Positions 51,182 to 63,516 of a DNA stretch of 64,000 bases are shown piece after piece (the stretch's first letter is position 1; each line of letters starts with the position of its first letter). Origin of the DNA: Atopsyche davidsoni (Eukaryota > Arthropoda > Insecta > Trichoptera > Hydrobiosidae); contig JAILWY010000012.1 of the NCBI GenBank assembly GCA_022113835.1, forward strand, positions 7,688,001 to 7,752,000, written 5' to 3'. The notes below the pieces were generated by a model. It was not told the origin of the DNA, made no database searches, and saw only the letters and a program-made list of their open reading frames with translations. Both the position numbers and the translations under genes were made by a program.

Positions 51182-51209
51182 AGTGAACATATCCGCGGAT
51201 GAGTTCACT
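51182..51209. repeat. 28-bp near-perfect palindrome
   Basis: AGTGAAC and GTTCACT flank the perfect palindrome ATCCGCGGAT, all centred on the same point; 12 of 14 base pairs match. It is GC-rich in AT-rich surroundings. This could be a site for a dimeric DNA-binding protein; function unknown. Confidence 0.7.
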
Positions 51210-54200
51210 GTATCAACATGCGATACCGTGTAGCGGATATTTTAACCATTCAAATTAACATTTTGTGTTTTAAAGATTTTCAAAAGAGTTTTACTAGTGT
51301 ATTTTTTCAACAAAAGTCAGAAATCAATTTCAATTCAGCATGTTAATTGTTAAATAAATATGACAGTATTTTTTTGAGCTACAAATTATTGTGACCCCAG
51401 GAGCAAATATTGCGCGTTTGAATATAATGTATGTAGAAAGAGAATATAATGTATTAAGAGAAAAACAGAGTCAAACTGATTTTACAAAAAAGGTAAAAGA
51501 TATTGTAAAATAAGAAATTTCAATGTTCATGCAAAAATTAATGATTAATTTAAAGTCGAATAACAAAAATACTCGGTGGGTCGAAAAACTGATGAAATCT
51601 TCATTCCAAGGCATTCCGGCATCATTCTCCGAGAGTTCTGGATAATCTATGTTGTTGGGCGGGGATTTTTCAGGGGTCTTTGTAAAATAAATTTACGCTG
51701 GGATATTTTCGGGCTTATTTTCAAAAGTTCCCGGAAAATGCACACACCGCTCGGCGAGCTTTATTGCGAAGTTAGCGCACACTCATATTTATGCATTTTT
51801 GTAGGAAGCAACGCTAAAATTATTTCAACACACTTCGTAATTTTTTTGCAAAGGCGGACTTTAGCAAAATTTTAAATTACTCGCGCTTTATTTTATATGC
51901 GCATAACTAAAAAAATATACCTGGTTTATATTGAGTACACTGTATGGATAACAACGAAGTAAGGAATGAAGTGTATAATATAACATTAAAATGTTCGTTG
52001 TTTTGATAATTTTTAAGTTAGCTCTTTTCATAAAAGCAGTTTATTAGACTTGATGAAATCAACAATAGTCTGGTGGATTTAAATAATACAGTAACACACT
52101 TATTAATTATTGCTCGTAAGTATTTCGTAAATATATCAAATTTCATATTAGAATAAAAAAAATAAGTCTTTTTGTTAAGTGTTTCAAGAGCGCTATCTAA
52201 TAAATCGAAGTGTCTGTGACAGCTAAATGAATGTATATCCAACAAAACGAGTAAAATAATCAAATTCTTCTCCAGTTCTTAGCTAAGACCATTATTCTAT
52301 TAAATAACGTACTAAGGCCACGGTGCTTAGAAAATGTAGCGCATTTATATAAGTCCTTATCAGGTGGTGACAGGCGGGGCAGGTGACAGGGGAGGGAAAT
52401 GGGAAAATCTCCCAGCATTTGCATAAGATGAAGTCATCCCCATCGCGCCGCAGGGATTAAGCCTTTTCATTAAAGTCAGCTTACCATCACAATTAAAACT
52501 ATTTGGGATCAAATATAACTCATTCTGCAGTGCGAAACAGAATTCGGGTGTCGTATTAGTTAAATATTTATTTTTCCAAGATGTATGATAAATTTAGACA
52601 CGTTGTGTAGAGCTTCACTGCTAAAAAATATATTTGACCAAAGTTTGACTTTTTATAAATCAGTAAATATGAAACCCGTGTATTTCAATTTCCCGAACTC
52701 ATGAAGAAGGATCTCTTGTTCTTAAAAGTCCATTTCTGCCTTAGATATTTACTTTATGTGGAGTTGCTGCAAACCAGATGCGATAGGATTGTCCTTCGTT
52801 TTATTGTAATAAACTACGTAATATATTTGCGCCTTTTATTTTACGTGTAAATTTATGTATATTAAAATTTCTTGTAAGTGAATTTTAAACTGTGACAAAC
52901 GCTTATTTGTGATTTGATAAAGCCCTGGAATGCACTTATATAAAATTGAGTTCTCATTCTACTACTTCGTTTCTTAGCCAATATCCGAAATTTATTTGTC
53001 AAATAAGCGAACTGAAAACGAAAGTCTGCCAAAAAATAAATTAACATTAAACGCTTTGTACTTCAGTGATGTGAAAAGCTTTAACATAGAAGCATCTTTA
53101 TTTTGGCACTGGTTCTAATGTTCAAGTTCATATATTATTTCCTCAGTTTTCCGAAAAATCATCTACGAAGTGAGTAATTATTCGTTTTATTTCGTAAAAT
53201 AAATCATTCTCTAACGACTAGTTTGTGGTGATTAGTGATGGAACTATTTCATGTTAATAGAACATTGAAAAAATACGTCCCCGGTGGGAGCTCTAAACCA
53301 CAACCTGTTGCGTAAAAAGCTTGTAATTTACCGTCTAAGCTAAAAATTGTTCTCCGTTTTTCTAAAAACTCTGCATGCTATCTTATTTTTAAAATTATGG
53401 TAGTCTTAGGGTTTTTCTTTAGAAATATAATGGATTCATTTAGGCATGGCATAAAATGTAAAAAGATAGTTTTGCTCTCTACGAAAAAGAGACAAAGATT
53501 TGTAATAAAAGCATTTACTTTGAAATTATACTTATAAATTGTAAAAGTAACCATCTTCAAAGTAAATTAAAATCCAAAACGCAATATAAACACGAATTGT
53601 CGTAAAAACTTCAAGGTTCATCATTAGCGACGCCAGGATTTGCACAGGCTCGAGAGGTTTGCAGGAAAACGCATGAAACAAGAAAAACTATGAATTACAA
53701 ATAACAAAAACAAACGGTTTTTGAAATGACTGTTTATAACTGTTTGTGAGAGCTCTTTAATCGTCAACCTTTTAAACAACGAAATGTAAATGAAAGAGGT
53801 GAAATATAAACGGCGTCAAAATAATTTAACGGTGCTCTCATAAGGTACCTCTCAAAATAGTTATAAACATTGTAGTCTCTTATATCATATTGATCTATAG
53901 TACAAAAAAACGTTATTTTCAAAGATTTTTTTATTATTTAGCCAGACTAGCCACCACGTAATGATACATATATGTATATATTAATATTTCTTCCCAAAAC
54001 AATTATTTTTTTAATAAAATTTTAGAATATTACACTTTTCCAATAACGGTTTAGTAAATTATTCAATCTGTAAGTCTAGCTGTTTGTTTGAATTTAAAGG
54101 ACGCTTAAGTTTTCCCATTATCGGTTCGTGCGACTGGCTTGGATTATAGCGCTTGAAGATTCGTGCGAAGGTGGTAATGACATTAGCATGCAAATGGGAG

Positions 54201-54576
54201 TTAAAAGGTATGTACAAACTTGTCATACGTGAAGTGTTCGACGGTGAACTTCAATGTGGAATTTTAAGTACCTGCTAAGTTACACCTAATATTGTAATTT
54301 ACAATAAACCCACTTTTTCCAAATTTCAATTTCAAACGATACAATTTCCAGACTTAAATTTGAAATTCAAGCCATTTTTTTTTATTTTTTGATGTATAGG
54401 ATATATATTTTTCATATCCGTTTTACTTAACCAATTTCAATAGTTTCGATTTATAAATTATGAAACTGGCGTATATCTGAAATCTTGGTACACACACAAT
54501 ACTGCAGGTTATTTGAAGTAGAGAGTCTCTCGGTATCTTTGTTCAATCTAAATAAGCTGGCAAAAGCCCAACTTCT

Positions 54577-54708
54577 ATGTTGAGTCCAGTTTCCGGTGGC
54601 CAGTCCTGCCTGGTGATCCAGAATGAGCTGTTCAGAGACAGAAGCAGTCCGCTCCGGGAGACTTCCGCTCGACTGGTACTTTCATTTGAATCCGGAAACC
54701 GGAAATGA
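54577..54708 (+). other. GC-rich island with a 43-codon open frame
   Basis: An ATG-to-TGA frame of 43 codons (MLSPVSGGQSCLVIQNELF...) lies in an island that is much richer in GC than its surroundings. The minus strand is also open, from an acceptor-like TTTCAG at about 54718 down to about 54550. Codon-like composition on both strands and clean edges suggest either a small exon of an unseen gene or a conserved regulatory element. I recognise no protein family in either frame, so this is an unexplained island, not a gene call. Confidence 0.25.
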
Positions 54709-55307
54709 AGATCCTGAAATAATACGGTTCAATAGTCACGAAGACGTAACCTATTTATAAGAGACGTTTGTGTTTGTAAAGGATTTGTAAAAGGTCGCGC
54801 GGACGTATCAATAATGTTGGAAAGGGAGAAAATATGTTGCTACATTAAAAAAGAAAAATTGGCTTCTATTTGTTTTTTCTAACAATGATGACTTCATCGT
54901 CACGTGTCATTTTGTAATTTTTGAACTCTTTTCAAATGGCGTTTCGGTCTTAAGTCAAAGTTCATATACTCATTTTAATTATATTCAAACAAAATTAGAG
55001 ACTATTTCAATTTGTTTCGTAGGTAATATTTTTATATACTTATTATTAACATAAAAATAATGCTTTAAGCAACATTTGCATCACGGCTAGAGATGTAATA
55101 GATTCACACCAACCACAGAGCAGATGCTTTGTCCAGTATTTAGTTTTTTTAAACGGACGACATATTTTTATAGGATTGTTAAGATTTCAAAAATGTTACC
55201 GAAAATAAGTCTTATTGTCTAACTAAAAGTAGATTACGAACTTTTTGAATAAAATGTTATGATCATAGTAAAAATAACCAATTTGAAACCATTACACTCA
55301 TTAATGA

Positions 55308-55316
<9 letters not shown>

Positions 55317-55338
<22 letters not shown>
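55317..55338. repeat. (AT)n microsatellite
   Basis: About eleven uninterrupted AT units following an A-rich run. Confidence 0.9.
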
Positions 55339-58300
55339 TAAATGCACAAGTTATTCAATGATGCAGCTGTCTTAAACCTATATTTAAATTAGTCAACAGG
55401 TTGTCCGTGTAATAAAACAGTTAATGCGGGTAATTTTTCTATTTTAAAATTTTTAATAAAGAAACACAATTAGACCTATTTGACAAAATAATGTCATGTA
55501 ACATTATTAGATGTGAAATGAAGGCATCGTGTTAAATATCACAACAAAGATTGTTAATTTTGTTTTTAATATATAAACGTTATATTTATAAATTATTTTT
55601 TTAATATTAATAACATAAACATCACACGTTATTTTACGAGATCAAAGACGTGCATTTTTCTTTTCAAGTGGTAATATATTTTTATGTACAATATACGGTT
55701 TTTTGACCTATTATATCGTATTTATGCAATTAACGAGATTAATCATTCATAAATAATACCTCATAAGGTATAAAAATATTAATGGTTTTTTTAAACAAAA
55801 TTGTAAAAAAACACATTTATACATGCGCAGGCGTTCTTCGCAGAAAGCATATCAATTATAAGGTTTTATCAATTAATTTCAATTCAGTAGCAAATTCCTG
55901 GAAAATATATTTTTAAAACATTACCTAATTTTTTTAACTTGAAACTTTTCAGAATAAGGTGTATAAATGATCATAATCATGCTCTAGGACGTTATATCAT
56001 GTGGCATGCTTCTTCGGCTTATCTATTATTTACAGTATTGGTTTATCTTTTTTATAACCTTATAATTGTTGTTTTATTGTCAAAACTCTACTCTACGAAT
56101 TACTAAAATATATATCAAAGTGACATACGATGACATAAAATGTTTTTGTATTTTTGAAGGCTGGATTAGAAAGGGAAAATAAAGAGACAAGTATTTAGGA
56201 ATAAAAACACGCATGTGTTAATAGATGATTTTAAAGACATTTTTGTATGCAGCTGTGTATATTTTATTTATGGTATATTAAATTAAATTTAAAAAAAAAA
56301 AACCTGTTAAACAGTTCTGTTTAATTCATTGATATTTTATAATAAAATAAATCATGAAGGTCTTCTTAACAAACCGTGTCAAACGTGGTAATTTTGATAT
56401 ACTTTTTTTGCGTATATTTTATAAAAATATAAGTTTCAAGAATGAAAAAACACCATAAACGCGTGTATTTACGCCTGAATTTTTTTTTCTTTCTAACATA
56501 GTCTTAAGTGATGCTTTTACATATCTATGTTATTTTGATTTTGCCACGTTTGTAACATGTAAGCTGCTGACGTATATTTTGATATATATGATGTATATAT
56601 ATTTACCAAAACCAAAATTTTAGAGTTATTTTATCGGCTTACAAACACAAAAGGAAAGTTATTTTTAGTTGTGTAATTAAATAAGAATAACACTGCCAGG
56701 TTCCGTCCTCCCCTGTCATCCGCTTTAACGACGGTCCGCTGCATAGTTCATGCGCCGCCTCGCAGGTGGTCGGGCCCCGGTGTTTATTTTAGCCCCAGAG
56801 CTGTGCCGCAGTACTAAAGGATAAAAAATAAGAAAGAGCACGAGCCGCCCCAATTAAACTTTCATGGAATACAAATGGAGAAATGGCCATCAAGGAAACA
56901 TAAAATTCTTTTATTTTAAATTCTTACAGTGAGCTTTCCATGTTTTTATGCTGATATTTACGCCGTCGAATATTATAAGAGCCCTTTAAATTTTATTACA
57001 TCATCAATGTATCACTTCAGTGTTGTATTATAAGTACAATTGCTATGTTGATTTACTATTGTTGTCAGAATATATACTTACCGACCACGTGATCTCGGGT
57101 TGATTCCGAATATTAATCTTGAATTCTATATGAGATTAAAATCTGATTATTTTGCAGACTTCACAGATTACACTTTATCTTAAAGTTTGCATAAAAATAA
57201 TTTTCAATATATTTATAAATCATTGAATGAATACTTTTATAATTAATTAAAGATATGCGTGGCTTCATTTCCAAATGAATATTTTATTGATGTGTTAAAA
57301 GCTACCATGGCTGTCATCTTCCAAATTCATTACAGAGGGAGCTTTTTTATATTTTGTATGACATGTTATAAGTTTTGTATTTATAAATATAACGTAAAGC
57401 TATTGATTATGTGTAAGTCTAAATAAGGACTTAAATACACAGCCTGAAATATTCAGAAGTTTGAGCTTCAAGTTTAAGCTTTTCGTTGAAACATGTCAAA
57501 ATCCTGAACAACTTCACTTGGCAGTCAATCACTTTATTTAGCAGATTTAAAATAAGACAGATGTTTGTTTTGTGAATTATCAACACCTTCCTCCAAAACG
57601 TGATATTTAGTGAATGTTACTTTACAGGAAAATATAAACCAAAAAAGTCTTCACTCAACTTTTAGTAGCCAATCGACCGACATTGACCCATCGTTGCTGA
57701 TTTTACGTAAACTTATTTGTATGTATAAATTTTTAAATATATTTTTTTAAAGTAGTGCGAATTATTGTATATCTCATGATCAATTTTTTTTAAATCTAAT
57801 ATTAGAAATACGATTGCACGATTTTTATTTACGATCAAATAAGTACGGAAAAAATATTATTAAAATGTATATTTTCCTATAAAATGTAAAAACTATTGAA
57901 TAGTCATTATATTCCTTATGATTAAAAATATTGATATATTTAAGAGTAGAAGTTTTGTAATATCATCATTTTAGAAAATCTCTGCCTATTATTGTCAAAC
58001 CTAGCGTAAAATCGTTCAAAGCCTAAGCCTCGATTGTGTTAACCTATAAAGCTGCTGCAGTGTATACAAACTGCCAGCATTATTTGTCATAACGAGCAGA
58101 TTTAGATCGCAAAGCCCTTTATGCCCGTGCCAGTGATGACGTCAGCGACATCCATCACACGGCACAAGGACGCGTGCAATGTGACACGTGAAGCGTGAAA
58201 CACGAGGCACGGCCAGGGCTGCCTGTGTCCGGCTTTCTCCCAGACCGACACCTAGATTCCGCAATCATTCCGGATCGATACCATTATCATTACACTTGCT

Positions 58301-60167
58301 AGTTTATTTATATATTTTTCATTTAATACATATTTTCTTGAATCATGGCTGTGGAATCTACTCAGTTTGCTGCTAAGAAACATTAATATAAATTTCTTCG
58401 AGAGTACACCGGATGTCCAAAAACCATATTTCTGGCAATTCAACATGCTTATGCTTCATTAGGTACGGACTTGTCTATTTGTCGGGTAATGGATTGATTT
58501 CCTTTTCGTTATATAACCAGTAATTATCATCATAAAATTCCTAACATTTCTGTTTGATTTGTTATATCTTTTTCATATACCGCAACTTATTCTCAATGAA
58601 AATAGTGCCACAAACGTATCAATAGTCGCAATGTGATTGAGATTCATGAATAGATTCTATGTAGTGAGCTTGAATGAAACATAGGTCAGGAATATTCTAA
58701 GACTATTTTCAGTCATTTTCGGTAAGACTGGGTTCGTTACTTGATCTGTCACATCTTTATTAGATTCACGATGAAAATTCACTTTCAATTTCAATACTAC
58801 CCCCATTACATTACTATGACCCTGATATATTTCCTTTGGTCCAAACGATTCATTGAAATTATTCATTGAGTGTATGAATATTTTCAATGAGAATCACGGC
58901 TGTTGAAAATATAACAATAGTAAGCTTACAAAAAATATTTTATACACTGCATTTAAAAATTTATTCTATGTTTTAAATAAATATTCAAAATGGAAAAAAC
59001 AAATACTGGACAAGTGTATTTTTTTTACGTGGTAAGCTTTTTAGGGGTAAGCATTTTGTTTCGGGTGGCGTCCGGTTTTTATGGAGGCGAGGTCGGCGTC
59101 CCTGGACATGCGACACGGGCGGCATGGAGACGTGGGCCCCAGTCGTGACGTCTTTGTTCCGGCGCACTGAGGTCCGCAAATTGGCCATCGATCACCTGCC
59201 TCAGGCGGCTCTCTGTGCCCCATCCCACCTGGGGTGCAGCTTTTAGCCCATATATATGTTTGACAGAGTAGAAAATTGTGATCAGGAATGAATTGGAAAA
59301 CCTAGAAGTACTGGGATGTTTAATGAAAACCAAAAGTTGAAATGACTGTAAAAATAAGATACTTTTTTAATTAAAAAAAAAAAAATTAATAACGAAAAAT
59401 AATCATTTCAACCTTTACCTAACCTATCTCAACATGTACGCAGAGATGGGAGAAAATGTTTTTTAAATAAATTTATTATCCACATATTATTATTATATAA
59501 AAAAATAGCCATAATATTATTAGTAATTTTAAAAAAGTTTTTATTTTATTTTCATATTTTGGCAGTATTACACCAGGTAAAAAAGTTCCGTATTGTAACT
59601 GTAAAAATTGACCTAAATAATATTTTACTCCAAAAATTGCTGTGATAAAATATAAAATGTCACCAATAAAACTATTAGTAGCGATTGGCGCCCAGTCCGG
59701 TGACATTTTTGCCTTTTGGTGTGAAATTGTTCTACAAACCATACTGTTTGAAATCCCACATATATATATACGCAAATTAAAAAATAAGTGTCTGAATTAA
59801 ATTTCGTGCATAAAATGTCGCCAATACGCTCTATGGCAAACATTTTTGTTTTCATATGGTATGAAAAAGCTTAAATGACAGACAGGAATCAAATTTGGTA
59901 CGAGTTAAAATAATAATACAGCTCATTTCCAGGCAAAAAAATATCATGGTATATTCAGAACTCAATTATGAAGTCTCAACGTCATTAAATATCAAAAGAT
60001 CTTTTAAAAAAACTATATGAAATGCCCACAAACTACAAAACAACTCTTGTTTCATATGGTTTTTACAAACAGTGTTTTTAACATAAAATAAAAATAAAAG
60101 CATATAACTTGCAAGTTTTAATCAAAGTACAGACCTAAATTTATTTGTGTTTCCGAAATGTGTTCAT

Positions 60168-60221
60168 TTTAAACTAATCACTAGTTTAAACTAAACATTT
60201 CGCTTAAATGTTTAGTTTAAA
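60168..60221. repeat. Nested double hairpin
   Basis: TTTAAACTA (60168-60176) pairs with TAGTTTAAA (60182-60190) around a 5-nt loop. The second arm overlaps TTTAAACTAAACATTT (60185-60200), which pairs perfectly over 16 bp with 60206-60221 around the loop CGCTT. The middle arm can therefore pair with either neighbour, giving two exclusive folds. Confidence 0.9.
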
Positions 60222-63200
60222 GATTTTAAAAAGATTTGGGTTCGCAGGCGCTCTCCGTATTCACAGAGGCCAGCCCCAGGGTAGAGTACTGACGCAATGT
60301 ATAACGTTTTGTGATTAAATATTTACGTAGGTTTTTTATACGTATATTTTTCGAGTTACAATGACGGGCTGTCATGGTTTTCTATCTTCTCATACCCTAA
60401 AAATGACCAAGAAACTGTATAGGAAAGTATAAAAAAGATAGTAATATAGCATAAACCTCACTTGTGTTTGTTATTCAATTGAGAAGCAATATTCTCAAGG
60501 CGGATTTACAGGTCGCTTTTAATTTTATATTTAACAAATATATATGTTTTTGGTTTACATCAGGTGAAAATAAGTTCATTATAAAAAGTCTTGACAATTT
60601 CTAAAACTATTTGATAACGGGTATTTTTTTAACCCAAAAAACAGATACCGAACAAAGCAAGGCAGGGGTGGCATTTGACAGTGATATTCCATAGAGTTAC
60701 TGCCCTCCCCCGGAGCGGGCCCGGCGGACTAAAGCTTTAGAAATATTTATGTTCCGGCCATCATTCGTTATTGGCCAATGCCGGAGGTCATTAAACTTTC
60801 TGTTCGCTTTATAGTTCTATAAATGGTCGCTCAATATTGTGACATGCGAAAGTCTATCAAGTGATTATAAAATTTTGCTCTAGTTAAACCGAATGCTGCT
60901 ATTTTATTGAAAGCTGGTATTTTATGGCGCAATGAGTAAATGTATTTAAAAATATACATTTCGTTGAGATATGAGATGCAATGTGTGGTTGAAAATTACG
61001 CGGTCACGTTTTAAGCTTAATTTACTTAGCGGGTTTGTCGATAGAAATATAGTCAGCGTTTAAAAAGCCTGATTCAGTCAATTTTGCGTGCTTAACGTTT
61101 TCTTTTCGTCTGAAAACTTATAAGCGTTTATGATGCTATTTACATTTTCTCCCCACTCAAACACTGGCAGACCAAAACGAGACCTCTTTATGTTTTCAAA
61201 GTGAGCGTACACACGATGGCTTATTCCCATTGCTAATGCCGCAAAGCACATTAGCGCGAGGTTGGTTGGCTTTGTTTTTTCGTGGCGCGGCGACATAATT
61301 TGCGCCAGGCCGGTCGGACACTCAGCACTATTCAGAATTGCTCGGGGACAGGCTGCTCCTGTCGGTATTTTCGTGTTACGTGTTACCTCTTCACTACGTG
61401 TTACCTCTTTAGCATTTCTGCAATCTATGTGTTTTTCTATCCGAACTGTATATCGGAATTTGGAGTTAAGTTTTTTTAAAACCCTGAAATTGAGCAGCAA
61501 TGTCGATCAGCTCGGTTGATGGCTGAAATAATTAGGTACATTATTTTCTATTGAGTGCTTAAATTCATTCTTCAAACTCATATTGTATTAGGAATTAGAT
61601 TTTATCTTTTTTTATTTTTACTATTTATATAAAAGTAGTTATTTAATGATTATAAAGTAGAATGATAAAAAAGAGATTATAACGCTTTGTTCAATGATTA
61701 CAAACAACCGAGTTATATAATTTTGAGGTCAAATGTTCCTCTGAACGTAAGAGTTCTCGGTGTCCGAGAAGCGGAGTGCAGTATTGCATTATGCATTAAT
61801 AATTCACGGTGCATTCTCGCCGCTGCCTGTGGCTGCATTAACCAGAGATGCACGCTCCTAACATTAATTATTCATTCCACAAGTTATTTGCATCTTTCTC
61901 AGTTAACTTGATCATATTAAGAACATTGCTTATGATTGAAAATTTGCTTGTGACGTCCTTTTGATTATAAAAAACTCCATCTACATTAAAAAAATTAATC
62001 AGTAAATAAAAATACTCTATCTATTTATATTATAAATTCTTACGGAATTTACTAAACTCGACTTATTTTCGAATTAAAATTATAAAAAAGGAAATTTTAT
62101 CATAAACGAATAATCTGGTTGTTATTTGTTTAACACGTTATATGAAATTTAAAATTATTTAATGAAAAAAATAAGTCGAACATAGATTAAATAAAAAATT
62201 ACACTACCTTTGATGAATTTTATATTAATAATGTATTACTAGCTTACTTAAAATCTGTTTACAACTTTAAAATGAGTAATTAATGTTAGCTAACTTAACA
62301 TAAACTTTTTCCAGTAAAAAGCTAATTAAATTTTTTTACAAGTAATAATATTAAATAAACAAGAATACAATTAAAAAAATTCCATATTAAAATAATATCT
62401 GAATCCGTTTTTTTAGTGCATTTTACGGCTTTGTTTCATTGCTTTAAATAAAGCTTATGGGTTTGAACTGATGACGTGAGTGATAATCGAGCAGAATGTA
62501 TGTACTCTAATGGGAGGATTGCCATGCCTGCACCTGGCACTGATGCCTTCATCGCGTGCCAATTTGTAAATTATTTTGTTCCCAAATCAACGGACGTATT
62601 TCAATGATACATTTTCTCATTAATGACAACGCCGTGTTATTTTTATCACGCATAAATTGAATGCGAACAAAGGATTTTTTATCCACGCATGTATGGCACA
62701 AAACAACTCATTAAATGAATTAATTTTTTTATATGTCACGTATTTAGGAATAAATATACGTCTACAAACAAATGGCATCACCCTGTTCCGTGAAAACTGA
62801 GCAAAATAAATAATGCATTCAAATTAAACACACTAAGGAATTTTGCTGTACTGATTTACACAGAGGCAAGGTAAGAGAGTGTGTTTTATATTAGTATGCA
62901 TGTATGCATGTATGCTTATGAAGTTCAAGAGACAAGCATGCTTCCAATTAAGATATGTGCATAAAAATAGGAGCTAGTCGCAATTTTTAGTTTGTATGCG
63001 TTTTCTTCACCAAACTTATCCGCCTACACCACCGTTAAAAAATGATACGTTTTTTTGGAATTCAATGTAGGTGTTATGATAACGAATCAATGTTACAGAT
63101 CTTAAAGATATAAAGCCATAATGGCTTCATGAGATGAAGATTGAATATTGTTCCCATTAATTCCCAGTTCCAATATTATCTAAAAGTTAAAATTAATCTA

Positions 63201-63516
63201 TTTCCGTAACGAGTCTTGTTTTTGCAGCAGCGGGATGAATCTCTAAAAATATAATTATTTAGCTTATACCCACTTTCATAGACATAGCCACCTCTAGGAC
63301 GCTCCTATATTTATTCAGCAACTTTTCCAACAAGTATCTGAACAATATCGTGAACGCATAACTAGCGTTATTACAGAGACGGAGACAAACAAAACTACAC
63401 CCATAAGATAAAATTTCAACATGCTTATATATGATTTTCCGTAAAGAATTATTCTTTTGAAAATCATAACGATAAAATTAATTTTGCTTATATTTCTCTG
63501 TTTAATTAGACTTATT

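Larger units (their letters stand above)
47980..63516. other. Gene-poor AT-rich desert with GC islands
   Basis: No protein-coding gene can be supported across these 15.5 kb. Isolated GC-rich islands stand out at about 48230-48350, 48530-48720, 52360-52460, 54560-54710, 56695-56815, 58105-58260, 59050-59250, 60655-60740, 61260-61400, 61735-61860 and 62460-62570. Several carry POU octamers, homeodomain TAAT pairs or CACCTG E-boxes. This spacing resembles the enhancer landscape of a developmental gene, perhaps introns of whatever starts at 46.4 kb. That reading is inference; some islands (59.1 and 61.3 kb) may instead be transposon debris. Confidence 0.45.

Noticed and set aside
51576..51875. 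99-codon frame at 51.6 kb
   Set aside because: It needs a GTG start and has no family resemblance; not expected in a eukaryotic gene.
57060..57120. Second tRNA/SINE head (GGGTTGATTCCGA, B-box-like)
   Set aside because: One base of the B box is missing and no A box or cloverleaf could be formed around it.
59041..59333. 84-codon frame over a GC-rich patch at 59.1 kb as a gene
   Set aside because: Three overlapping minus-strand frames are open through the same patch and none resembles a known family; transposon debris or a regulatory island is likelier.
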